A stretch of 64,000 bases of DNA from Vulcanimicrobiota bacterium (GTDB taxonomy: Bacteria; Vulcanimicrobiota; JAJTBE01), in NCBI GenBank assembly GCA_021107945.1, contig JAIORV010000201.1:30713-94712 (forward strand), read 5' to 3'. Of the stretch, positions 1-8,193 are shown piece by piece. The notes under the pieces were generated by a model. The model searched no databases and was not told where the DNA came from. It saw nothing but the letters and a program-made list of their open reading frames with translations. The first letter of the stretch is position 1, and each line of letters starts with the position of its first letter. Position numbers and translations under genes: made by a program.

Positions 1-78
1 CTTTTTGTAAGTATCGGTCAATTTATGCTTAATGTTCATCATTCAAATCAAAAATCAACTTATGGTTCTATTGTATCT

Positions 79-123
79 ATTCACCGCAAAGATCTCAAAA
101 AACTACAAAGTCCACAAAGTTTA
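79..123. repeat. class A repeat (ACCGCAAAG type)
   Basis: A degenerate purine-rich block beginning TTCACCGCAAAGATC and continuing as CTACAAAGTCCACAAAG. The same kind of block, in either orientation, recurs in many gaps of this window. No gene is supported in 1-300; apart from this block I see only AT-rich sequence there. Confidence 0.6.
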
Positions 124-304
124 GAAACTGTATTTGTAGATTTGCGGTTTATCACTTTTTTTACAGTCATATAATGACAAACATTCAAGTGACTGAGTAG
201 TAAACTTTTTTGTTTATTATTTCGATGTATATTTAATAATTTACTAATAAAAATAAATGCCCTTTATTTTCCCGGATTTCCCGGTTATAATATAATTAGT
301 TAAC

Positions 305-530
305 GAATGCGGAAGTCGGAGGTCAGATGTCGGAAGCCAGGTGTCAGAACTGTAGGAGGGACGTCCCCGTCCCGATAGACGGATAACGGATAGTGGATAA
401 TGGAAAGCGGATTTCGTTTCCCATTTCTCGATTCCCATTTCTTATTTCCCAATCACCACAGAAGAAACAGGGGGAAATGGGATAAGGAAAATGGAATACT
501 GATGACAGAGAACGGATCCATTTTCCAATT
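305..530. repeat. composite class F/B repeat upstream of the FAD oxidoreductase
   Basis: Heptamer-type sequence (GGAAGTCGGAGGTCAGATG) leads into one class B block at 351-376 (TGTAGGAGGGACGTCC then CCGTCCCGAT), followed by GGATAACGGATAGTGG and TTTCCCATTTC-type tracts. The same order recurs at 54412-54540 and 59378-59530. It occupies most of the leader before the gene at 611, and no ribosome binding site or promoter stands out within it. Confidence 0.7.
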
Positions 531-610
531 TCTTTTCTCTTTTATCCTTTTTGTGGATTTGTTGTGCAAAACCCATCCCTCTTGCAGATTTATCCTCAGC
601 GATCTGTATA

Positions 611-1981
611 ATGAAAAATATAATCGGAGTGAGCAAGACGAAAAAGAAGCATCATGTGGCTATAATTGGCGGAGGTTTCACAGGAATAGCCGCCGCGTAC
701 GAACTTGCATCAAAGGGTATCCGCGTGACCGTCCTGGAGAAAGAGAAGGAAATAGGCGGTCTTTCGTCGGGATTTCTTCTAAACGGGACTCCCCTTGAAA
801 AGTTCTATCATTTCTGGTTTACCGGAGACCGGCACATTCTGAACCTTGCGCAGGAGCTTGATATCCGTGACAAGATTACAGGCAGCCGGGGACGCACGGG
901 GATTTATTATGACGGAAATATTTACAGGTTCAGCTCGCCGCTCGATCTCCTCAAGTTCACCCCGTTGAATTTCCTTGATCGGGTAAAATTGGGTGTTCAG
1001 GTTCTGAAATCCCATGTAATTAATAGCTGGGAAGAACTGGACCCTGTAACGATAAAGGAGTGGTTTTCCCGGATTGGAGGGGATGAAATATATCGGGTGG
1101 TCTGGAGTCCTCTCCTGGAAGGAAAATTCGGCAAATTCGCCCCGGAAATATCCGCCGCCTGGTTATGGAATAAGTTCGAAAGAAGGGGTAAAAGCAGAAA
1201 CGGCGGCGGCGTTGAGAAATACTTTTATTATGAGGGGGGATTTCCCGCATTCCTGGATGAAGTTGCCGCAAAAATCAAGAAATATGGAGGAGAAATAAGA
1301 ACCGGGAGTCCGGTAATTTCAATAGAGGTTGAAGACGGTGAGGTGTCAAGTGTCAGGACACAAAATGATCTCATTAAAACCGACGCCGTTATAATGACAG
1401 CCGCCCTGCCGATAATTGCGAACATTGTAGAGCCGCATGTAAGATCTGAATATGTGGAATCTCTTCGAAGAATCAAGTTTCTTGCAAACATCTGCCTCAT
1501 ACTGGAGCTTGAGAAAAACCTGTCCGATATTTTTTGGCTTAATATAAACGACCCAGGATACAACTTCGTGGGAGTGATTGAGCATACAAATTTCATTTCC
1601 CCGGAGATTTACGGTGGGAGGCACATTGTATATCTCACGAAATACCTCGATGAAACCGACAGGTTTTACAAGATGGAAGATATTGAGATCAAAGAAATAT
1701 TTATCTCGGATTTAAAAAAGATATTTAAAGATTTAAGGGACGAGATGATACTGAATAGCTATGTGTTTCGTTCCAGGTATGCCCAACCCGTTGCGGTACG
1801 TAATTACAGCAAAATGATCCCCTCGATAAGAACTCCCATAAAAGGACTTTATATATCCACAATGGCGCAGATTTACCCTGAGGACAGAGGCACGAACAGC
1901 CCGGTACGTGATGGGAGAAAAGTGGCAAGGGAAGTCATATCCGACCTGATAAACGGCAATAAAACTTCTCCCCTTTTATGA
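611..1981 (+). CDS. FAD-dependent amine-oxidase-like oxidoreductase
   Basis: A flavoprotein of about 456 residues in the NAD(P)-binding Rossmann / amine oxidase superfamily, which includes protoporphyrinogen oxidase and UDP-galactopyranose mutase relatives. The dinucleotide-binding loop GGGFTG lies at about residues 20-25, followed by the acidic end of strand 2 (VTVLEKE) and the GGLSSGF segment typical of the family. The C-terminus has the second FAD-binding stretch (GLYISTMAQIYPEDRGTN). Homologues often sit in polysaccharide or lipid modification loci; the substrate is not evident here. An upstream in-frame ATG at 551 exists, but the Rossmann fold starts shortly after 611, so I chose 611. 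It converges with the radical SAM gene and overlaps its stop by 6 bp. Confidence 0.85.
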   Translation: MKNIIGVSKTKKKHHVAIIGGGFTGIAAAYELASKGIRVTVLEKEKEIGGLSSGFLLNGTPLEKFYHFWFTGDRHILNLAQELDIRDKITGSRGRTGIYYDGNIYRFSSPLDLLKFTPLNFLDRVKLGVQVLKSHVINSWEELDPVTIKEWFSRIGGDEIYRVVWSPLLEGKFGKFAPEISAAWLWNKFERRGKSRNGGGVEKYFYYEGGFPAFLDEVAAKIKKYGGEIRTGSPVISIEVEDGEVSSVRTQNDLIKTDAVIMTAALPIIANIVEPHVRSEYVESLRRIKFLANICLILELEKNLSDIFWLNINDPGYNFVGVIEHTNFISPEIYGGRHIVYLTKYLDETDRFYKMEDIEIKEIFISDLKKIFKDLRDEMILNSYVFRSRYAQPVAVRNYSKMIPSIRTPIKGLYISTMAQIYPEDRGTNSPVRDGRKVAREVISDLINGNKTSPLL

Positions 1982-3373
1982 ACTGAGAAACGTGGGCTTA
2001 CCCTCTCTTGTGATTTCTTTACCATATAATCTCCCGGCAACTGACCTGAAATATTTTTTCATATATATCAACCTGTCTATCCTTACCATTTCTTTGAAAA
2101 GCCAGAAAAGTCCCCGCATAATCTCATCAGGAGTCATCTTTTTGGGTTGGAAATTCATATGAATCCATGTGAATTTCTCCCAATCGCGGGTCAATATTCG
2201 TCCCTCTCTCTCCATTCTGTCGTAAAACCTTGTGCCGGGAAACGGGCAAAGAGCGGAGACCTCCGTATCAACAAGATTCGTCTCGTATGCGAAATCCCTT
2301 ATTTGTCTGAAAACAGATATATCATCGTCATCAAAACCCACGATAAAAAGGCCTGATACACCCACTCCATGAGATTGAATAACATCTATCGCCTGCCTGT
2401 AGTCCTTGATCTTGCTGTGTTTCCAGGGATTATGCCCCTCAAGATTTTTCGGGTTTATTGTTTCAAGCCCTATAAGCAACAGGGCGCAATGGGATTGATA
2501 GAGGAGATCAAGCAATTCCTTGTCTTTCGCAACTGCGATATCGCAATAACATTCCCAGAGAATATTAAGGGGAATGAGTGACCGGATCAACTCCTTTGAA
2601 TATTCCACATCAATAAACATATTCTCATCGGTAAACGAGATAAAAGGCTGTTCAACCATCGATTTTACCGTTTTTATCTCGTTCACAACCTGTTGAACGG
2701 TCTTGTGCCTGTGAACCGCGCCATATATATGGGGAAGAAAACAGAAATCGCATTTCCGGGGGCAACCCCTTGTTGCCTGGATGGGGAAACGGTTGTATTT
2801 TTCGATATAGTTAAATTGATTGAGAAGATCAAACCTCGGAGGTGGGAGTAAGGTCAGGTCAACCAGTTTTTTGGAACGATATACTTGTTTGGCATTGCCT
2901 TTTTGAAAGTCGTCAAGAAATTCCCTGAATGTATCCTCCGCTTCCCCGACAAAGATGAAGTCCGCATGCTCTCCGGCCTCCTCCGGCAGGGCTGTCGGGT
3001 GTATGCCTCCCATTGCCACGGGGATCCCTCTATCTCTATATATATCAGCCATCTGATAACTTCTTTTATACTGAGTGTTTATCACCGAGAGGCATACCAG
3101 GTCGAAGTCTTCTTCGTGAACGATGCGGTCCATGGTCTCCTTCAACAGGTATTCCTCATCCACATATAACAAGTCATGAGATGGATCAATCACCCCTGCA
3201 AGGGTAATAAGCCCCAGGTTGGGCATCCATTCCATATCTTCCATGAGGAAAATAATCTCACGATGGAGTATTTTTTCCAATTCTTCAAAAATGCTGTCGG
3301 CATAGAATCTTTCCGCACCTCGTGCGCTGATAAGAGCAATTTTCAATTTCAAAAAATCCTTTCTTCTTTTCAT
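1976..3373 (-). CDS. B12-binding-domain radical SAM protein
   Basis: 465 residues. The N-terminal half (to about 155) has the cobalamin-binding-type fold with the usual GGIHPTALPEE and FVGEAEDTF segments. The radical SAM cluster motif CPRKCDFC has cysteines at 204, 208 and 211, so a SAM-bound 4Fe-4S cluster is expected. The C-terminal region matches long-chain members of this family that act on lipids, tetrapyrroles or peptides; the substrate cannot be read from sequence. It is divergent from the small peptide gene at 3514, with about 140 bp between them, which makes that peptide a possible substrate (inference only). A TATAAT-like box reads toward it at about 3385-3380. ATG at 3373 lacks a good ribosome binding site, whereas AAAGGA precedes an in-frame TTG at 3346, so the start is uncertain. 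Confidence 0.85.
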   Translation of the reverse strand: MKRRKDFLKLKIALISARGAERFYADSIFEELEKILHREIIFLMEDMEWMPNLGLITLAGVIDPSHDLLYVDEEYLLKETMDRIVHEEDFDLVCLSVINTQYKRSYQMADIYRDRGIPVAMGGIHPTALPEEAGEHADFIFVGEAEDTFREFLDDFQKGNAKQVYRSKKLVDLTLLPPPRFDLLNQFNYIEKYNRFPIQATRGCPRKCDFCFLPHIYGAVHRHKTVQQVVNEIKTVKSMVEQPFISFTDENMFIDVEYSKELIRSLIPLNILWECYCDIAVAKDKELLDLLYQSHCALLLIGLETINPKNLEGHNPWKHSKIKDYRQAIDVIQSHGVGVSGLFIVGFDDDDISVFRQIRDFAYETNLVDTEVSALCPFPGTRFYDRMEREGRILTRDWEKFTWIHMNFQPKKMTPDEIMRGLFWLFKEMVRIDRLIYMKKYFRSVAGRLYGKEITREGKPTFLSS

Positions 3374-3438
3374 TTATTTATTATAGCATTATTTTTTTCT
3401 TTACCGGAAGTAAATCATGGCGATATATTACTTTACCA

Positions 3439-3467
3439 TTGAACAATTCGAAAAATTATGCTATAAT
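3439..3467 (+). promoter_or_regulatory. sigma70-type promoter of the small peptide gene
   Basis: TTGAAC at 3439-3444, a 17-nt spacer, and a perfect TATAAT at 3462-3467. Transcription would start near 3474, giving a leader of about 40 nt before the ATG at 3514. It is one of the best consensus promoters I could see in the window. The box context (ATGCTATAATA) is mirrored on the other strand near 3385 in front of the radical SAM gene. Confidence 0.7.
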
Positions 3468-3513
3468 ATTGGTTCGAGAGGCTAACAGGCCGACCGAGGG
3501 AGGGTAAATAACT

Positions 3514-3636
3514 ATGAAGAAGAAATACGAAAAACCCTCAATTACGACTTTCGAGGAGAGGACAGTAGTGGAGAACCTGGACGATGTTAAAGTGTCCGGG
3601 CCACCTCCTTCCGCCTGGAGTTGCGTGAGAGGATGA
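3514..3636 (+). CDS. putative RiPP-type precursor peptide, 40 aa
   Basis: A 40-codon ORF with GGGAGGG about nine bases before the ATG and a consensus promoter upstream. It begins MKKKYEKPSI. The YxxPx(I/L) pattern near the N-terminus is the hallmark of leader peptides bound by PqqD-like recognition elements in lasso peptides and several radical SAM RiPPs. An acidic stretch (FEERTVVENLDD) follows, and the peptide ends SGPPPSAWSCVRG, a plausible core with three prolines, one Trp and one Cys. It lacks a Gly...Asp/Glu ring spacing expected of a classical lasso core. No PqqD, lasso cyclase or transporter is visible next to it; the nearest candidate enzymes are the divergent B12 radical SAM protein and the methyltransferase at 4411. 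The gene signals are strong, the RiPP label is inference. Confidence 0.6.
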   Translation: MKKKYEKPSITTFEERTVVENLDDVKVSGPPPSAWSCVRG

Positions 3637-4008
3637 TTTACATCCATCTCTTATGACCTTTATGCTTCACCAAAGGCGGGTACCTGCAAATCGAAACTTG
3701 GGATTGATCACCCCGATAGATATATTCGGAAAAATTCAGGTCCGGGACAACAGGGAAATTTTTAGAGGAGGAGTAAGTCTTTACTTACTTTGTCTTTTGG
3801 GAATTCCTTTTTTGTTTTTGGAGAAAAAGATCCTTGCCGCTCTATGACTATTTATCGAGAAAAGCATCTGTATATTCTGAGCATGGAATTATACAGGGCA
3901 GTACCTGAGAATTGTTGTTCCTCATTTTCAGCAAATCTTTATATTTTATTAATTCTCTGCGATCTCCGCGTCCTCTGCGGTGAATTAAAAAGCATCATCC
4001 GAGTTAAT
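3637..4008. other. gap downstream of the peptide gene
   Basis: About 370 bp without a convincing gene. A 64-codon ORF at 3653-3847 has hydrophobic C-terminal sequence but no recognisable domain or clear ribosome binding site, so I do not call it. A class A block (GATCTCCGCGTCCTCTGCGG) lies at about 3960-3985. No terminator-like hairpin is obvious after the peptide gene. Confidence 0.5.
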
Positions 4009-4395
4009 TCAACTTGCGAAATCATCAACATGGTATATGGGGTTTGTCTTCATCCTGCCGGAAAAATCTTCCCTCACCTGTGGAGGGAGCGAATCTATCG
4101 CACCCTTGAAATGCGGACTTGCAACCTTTGCAAACTCTCCCTTTACGCCGTCGGGATTGATCAGGCGATATAACACAAGGTTTCTCTCCACCCATTTCAC
4201 CTCTATATTCGCCTTGTAATCATCACCGTCCTGAATGTCAATCCAAAACCATACGTGGTCGGGGTTAAACATCAACTCCGCAGTTATTGTCGAATATCCA
4301 TAAGCGGTTACATCTCTGGGAGAATAATGATCACCCTCCACCACTACTCTTGTCGTCCCGCTAAAGTTTCTTATAAACACCTGGATCGTGGGCAT
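4009..4395 (-). CDS. uncharacterised 128-residue protein
   Basis: No domain recognised. The sequence alternates short hydrophobic and charged segments (MPTIQVFIRNFSGTT, VWFWIDIQDGDDY, EVKWVERNLVLYRL), suggesting a small mostly beta protein; there is no signal peptide or membrane segment. It starts 15 bp after the methyltransferase stop with AAAGGAG upstream, so it is the last gene of the TPR-methyltransferase operon. A role as substrate or accessory of the methyltransferase is possible but unsupported. Confidence 0.65.
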   Translation of the reverse strand: MPTIQVFIRNFSGTTRVVVEGDHYSPRDVTAYGYSTITAELMFNPDHVWFWIDIQDGDDYKANIEVKWVERNLVLYRLINPDGVKGEFAKVASPHFKGAIDSLPPQVREDFSGRMKTNPIYHVDDFAS

Positions 4396-4410
4396 ATAGA
4401 TTCTCCTTTC

Positions 4411-5271
4411 TTATTCTCTCTCCCCTGTCACCATAAGTCCACCTGCGCCAAGAAAACGAGGATCGTTACAGTGTTTCATCTCAAGATCAATTACAATTTG
4501 CTCCCATCTTTTTGTATCTGTGCCCGTGCGAATCGAATCATCGGGAGTAAATATACATTCCGACAGGACTCTTATATTACAAAAACCGGCGGCAGAGGCA
4601 TCTTTTTCAAGCTCTTCCGGAAGCATACTTACAATTCCTGAATGCTGACTGTTATTTACGGCGGCTTTCTCAAGCGATTCAAGATCGCCATTTATTGCAA
4701 ACAAGTGCATTGCCCCCAGGGTATTGTGAATCCCGTCGGCTATCATCTTTCCCCCGGGCTTTAATATGCGTGCCATTTCCTTTAAAGCTCTTCCAGGATT
4801 CCCACAATACACAACCGCTCCGCCCATTGAAAACACATGGTCGAAGGAGTTGTCGGGGAAGTCGGACATGTCCAGTATATCTCCCTTCACAATCTTCAGC
4901 CTGTCAGATACACCCGCAGATTCCGCCTTCTCCTCCGCCAGGCGAAGCCAACCCTCCGCATGGTCGAGAACGGTGATATTATTGAAACCCTCCCTTGCAA
5001 GGGGAATCGCCTTCCTGCCCGTGCCTCCACCGGCATCAAGAATCCTTGCATTTTTCGAAACACCTCCCAACTCACGCCTGAGATGCTCCAACCCAATCAG
5101 GTTATAAAGCCTGAATGCGACAATAATCCGGTCTCTATATTCTTCGAGCCTTGCAAATTCATAACTGATCATCGGCATAACTTTCTTCCAGTCCCAGTCC
5201 GTCCAATGATCTGCAGTATCAATATCAAGGTCATCTATAAGGTATTGATAATCCGACTCCCATATACTCAT
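4411..5271 (-). CDS. class I SAM-dependent methyltransferase
   Basis: 286 residues. The SAM-binding motif I LDAGGGTG is at about 78-85, followed by the acidic strand-2 end (VLDHAEGWLRLAEEKAE), the motif around VKGDILDMSDFPDNSFD, and the post-motif ILKPGGK. This is the Methyltransf_11/25 type, acting on small molecules or lipids; the acceptor is unknown. The start codon overlaps the stop of the TPR gene (ATGA), implying translational coupling. It is the middle gene of a three-gene operon that converges on the small peptide locus at 3514. Confidence 0.85.
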   Translation of the reverse strand: MSIWESDYQYLIDDLDIDTADHWTDWDWKKVMPMISYEFARLEEYRDRIIVAFRLYNLIGLEHLRRELGGVSKNARILDAGGGTGRKAIPLAREGFNNITVLDHAEGWLRLAEEKAESAGVSDRLKIVKGDILDMSDFPDNSFDHVFSMGGAVVYCGNPGRALKEMARILKPGGKMIADGIHNTLGAMHLFAINGDLESLEKAAVNNSQHSGIVSMLPEELEKDASAAGFCNIRVLSECIFTPDDSIRTGTDTKRWEQIVIDLEMKHCNDPRFLGAGGLMVTGERE

Positions 5272-6098
5272 CTTTTAATACCCCGCGGTGAATAATTACA
5301 CCGCGCGTATGCAATATCCCTGCCATAGAAGCTTACACGAAAGCGGGGGTGGATCTTTAGGGATTTATTGACGTCCGCCAGCCCTTTTTTTTCTTCGCCC
5401 TTTAAATGGTATGTCAAGCCCCTGTTGTTGTATGCCATCCAGGATTTGGGATCCAGCTTTATCGCTATGTTGAAATCCTCAATTGCCTTCTTATACTTCT
5501 TTCCATCGCAATATGCAAGCCCGCGGTTTATATATGCTTTTACAAACTTCCGGTTCAAGCTTATCGCCCTGTCAAAATCTTCTGTAGCTTTGCCATATTT
5601 TGTCATGAGATAATATGCAATACCTCTGTTATTATAAGCTTCGACAAGCTCGGGATCAATCTTTAACGCCCGGTTGAAATCCCTTATGGCTTTATCATAC
5701 TTTCTCTTATGCAGGTAGGCCAGCCCCCTGTTACAATATGCCGGCGAATTTTCCGGGTAAATCCTGATTGCCCCTGTAAATTTCTCTATTGCCTCATCAT
5801 ATTTTCTGTCGGAGATGCTCTTTAACCCCATTTTATTGAGTTCTATAGATTTGTTTATCGATAAATTCTTGCTCTTCATTTTCTCACCTGCCATTGTGAT
5901 CCCGGTGTTTTGAAACAGAAGCATAAGCAGGACAACAGCGACGGAAAAAATGATTTTTACCATTTTCCAGAGTCGGCTTGATCCATTTAATATTCTCCTG
6001 TCATATGTAACCCGAATCACTTTTTTTGAATAAGGGTCTTGTCTCAGATGGACTATTTCAACATTCTCCTCGTGCTCTTCTCTCTTAACAGCGTTCAT
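5268..6098 (-). CDS. membrane-anchored TPR-repeat protein
   Basis: The ATG at 6098 is preceded by GGAAGGTGA at good spacing; a longer ORF to 6179 has no such site. From this start the protein is about 276 residues: a charged N-terminal segment of about 45 residues, one hydrophobic helix (MVKIIFSVAVVLLMLLF), then at least five TPR units with the usual A-Y-x-N-R-G-x-A-Y signature (for example AYNNRGIAYYLMTKYGKA). TPRs are protein-interaction scaffolds; the C-terminal part likely lies outside the cytoplasmic membrane. It is the first gene of the operon with the methyltransferase (4-bp overlap). Confidence 0.8.
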   Translation of the reverse strand: MNAVKREEHEENVEIVHLRQDPYSKKVIRVTYDRRILNGSSRLWKMVKIIFSVAVVLLMLLFQNTGITMAGEKMKSKNLSINKSIELNKMGLKSISDRKYDEAIEKFTGAIRIYPENSPAYCNRGLAYLHKRKYDKAIRDFNRALKIDPELVEAYNNRGIAYYLMTKYGKATEDFDRAISLNRKFVKAYINRGLAYCDGKKYKKAIEDFNIAIKLDPKSWMAYNNRGLTYHLKGEEKKGLADVNKSLKIHPRFRVSFYGRDIAYARCNYSPRGIKR

Positions 6099-6354
6099 TG
6101 TTATCACCTTCCCATATAAGATACCGGGGAGATGCATAATTATTCCGTTATTCGGGCGGCGGGACGCCACCCCCACCATTATAACAATGTCGGTAGCTGT
6201 GGCGGGACGCCGCAGAAGATGACAAATAATATTCTTCTGGAATACCTGGTTTCTTGCAGGGAATAATTATGCCGATATTAAAGAATGTAGATAAAAGGCA
6301 GGCAACAATTATGGATATCATTCCAGCAAAATCGACAAGAAAAGATGATTTGAC

Positions 6355-8052
6355 ATGAACATAAAGCTTATTGTTTTCAGCCTCCTGGGCGGTCTTGCCC
6401 TGTTCCTGTTCGGCATGAAAGTCTTAAGCACGGGACTCCAGATGGCATTTGGAAACAAGATTAAGATCCTCATGGAAAAACTTACCGACAACAAACTTGC
6501 CGGCGTTGGAATCGGAGCGTTGGTCACTGCTATCATTCAAAGCTCCAGCATTACAACGGTAACGCTTGTGGGACTTATCAACGCCGGGCTTATCACGCTT
6601 GCCCAATCCATTCCCATGATCATGGGAGCGAATATAGGAACCACTGTAACCGCACAGCTAATCGCATTCAAGGTCGGAAAATATTCTCTTCCTATCATTG
6701 CCATAGGATTCGTCCTGTATTCTCTTGAGAGATACAGGATCCCGTTTTTAGAAAAGTACCTGGCAAAGAAAGACGAGGGGAATTCCAACAAGGACATGGA
6801 CAGGAACAGAGGAAAAAATAACACTTTAAAATATGTAGGGCAGATTATCCTGGGCTTCGGTATTCTCTTCCTGGGTATGACCCTCATGTCATCGGAATCA
6901 AAGCAACTCGTGGAGAATCCCGGTGTGGTAAAATTCCTTGCTGAGATGGGAAAAGTCCCTATACTTGGAATAATAGCCGGGGCGTTGTTCACCAGTATCA
7001 TCCAGAGTAGTTCCGCCACATCAGGACTGGTGATCTCTATGGGCATGGGGGCAAAAAACCTGATCAGCCTGAAATCGGCGGTTACGATTATCATGGGAGC
7101 TAACCTGGGCACCTGCATCACGGTTATCCTTGCATCAATCGGCTCCACTCTCTCAAGTAGAAGAGCGGCGCTGTCTCATGTACTTTTCAATGTTATCGGA
7201 ATATTGTTATTCGTTCCTTTTATAGGTTTGTTTGTCGGTCTTATTCAGAAGACATCCCCCGACATGGCAAGACAGATTGCAAACGCCCACCTTTGTTTTA
7301 ATATTATAACCACACTCGTACTTCTTCCCCTGTCCGGTGTTTTACTGTTTGTTGTGAAGAAACTTATGCCGGGAGAGGACGTCAGGGTTGAGAGCGGGGC
7401 GAAGTACCTTGACGACCTCACTCTTGAGACTCCTGCCGTAGCACTTTCGATGGCGGAAAAAGAGACGGTGAGAATGGCAAAAATCACTCTCACAATGATA
7501 GAAGCGAGCAGAATGGCGCTTTTCGAGAAAAGCAAGAAGCATATTGAGATAGTAACAGGAAAAGAAAAAGTTGTTGATGAACTGGATGATAAAATAGAGG
7601 TATTTCTGAAAAAAATAGACAACGAAGCTCTATCTGACAGGCAAAAGACAAACCTGGCGATACTAAACCATATTATATCGGACATAGAAAGAATCGCCGA
7701 CCATGCAAATAATATGTGTGAACTTGCCGAACGTCGGATGAGCGATAAGATCAGGTTTTCCGACGAAGCGTTCGCTGAGTTGAAGGACGTATTTGACAAG
7801 GCCGACGAATCGGTTGAGCTTTCTATAACAGCGATAACAAAATATGATGAAAAATCCATTAATAGGATAATGGAAATAGAAAAAGATGTTGACACAATGG
7901 TCGAACAGATGGAAGAAAATCATTTTGAGCGGTTGGCGCAAGAGTTATGCAGCGCCGAGGCAGGACCCCTTTATGTCGATGTTTTGAGGAACCTGGAAAG
8001 AATTACCGACCACACTCATAACATTGCATGCGCAAGAAGCTTCGGCTTTTGA
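6355..8052 (+). CDS. Na/Pi cotransporter family protein, copy 1
   Basis: 565 residues. Two inverted repeats each carry the family signature QSSS (about 62-65 with QSSSITT, about 217-220 with QSSSATS) within glycine-rich membrane helices, as in NptA/YjbB sodium-dependent phosphate transporters. The C-terminal 180 residues form a PhoU-like helical domain (ASRMALFEKSKKHIE, HIISDIERIADHANN, HFERLAQELCSAEAG). Expected role: sodium-coupled phosphate movement across the inner membrane. It is the first copy of a tandem duplication; the second begins 141 bp after its stop and resembles it closely in both protein and leader DNA. Confidence 0.93.
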   Translation: MNIKLIVFSLLGGLALFLFGMKVLSTGLQMAFGNKIKILMEKLTDNKLAGVGIGALVTAIIQSSSITTVTLVGLINAGLITLAQSIPMIMGANIGTTVTAQLIAFKVGKYSLPIIAIGFVLYSLERYRIPFLEKYLAKKDEGNSNKDMDRNRGKNNTLKYVGQIILGFGILFLGMTLMSSESKQLVENPGVVKFLAEMGKVPILGIIAGALFTSIIQSSSATSGLVISMGMGAKNLISLKSAVTIIMGANLGTCITVILASIGSTLSSRRAALSHVLFNVIGILLFVPFIGLFVGLIQKTSPDMARQIANAHLCFNIITTLVLLPLSGVLLFVVKKLMPGEDVRVESGAKYLDDLTLETPAVALSMAEKETVRMAKITLTMIEASRMALFEKSKKHIEIVTGKEKVVDELDDKIEVFLKKIDNEALSDRQKTNLAILNHIISDIERIADHANNMCELAERRMSDKIRFSDEAFAELKDVFDKADESVELSITAITKYDEKSINRIMEIEKDVDTMVEQMEENHFERLAQELCSAEAGPLYVDVLRNLERITDHTHNIACARSFGF

Positions 8053-8193
8053 TAAAACTTATGCCAATGCCAGGGTATTACCGTTTCCGGATTTTTGCAG
8101 GGAATAATAATGTAAATATAAAATATAGAAATAAAATCAAGCAATAATTGTTGACAATATTCCAGCAAAATCGACAAGGAAAGATAATTTGAC

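Noticed and set aside
3472..3490. tRNA-like GGTTCGAG
   Set aside because: No acceptor stem or cloverleaf partner around it; no tRNA or rRNA gene was found in the window.
3514..3636. Classical lasso peptide precursor
   Set aside because: The leader fits, but the C-terminal part lacks a Gly/Ala...Asp/Glu ring and no lasso protease or cyclase gene is adjacent.
3653..3847. 64-codon ORF after the peptide gene
   Set aside because: No recognisable domain, no clear ribosome binding site, and composition unlike the neighbours.
6537..7895. Long minus-strand ORFs inside the cotransporter genes
   Set aside because: They are antisense shadows; both real genes are strongly conserved on the plus strand and the antisense frames show no family match.
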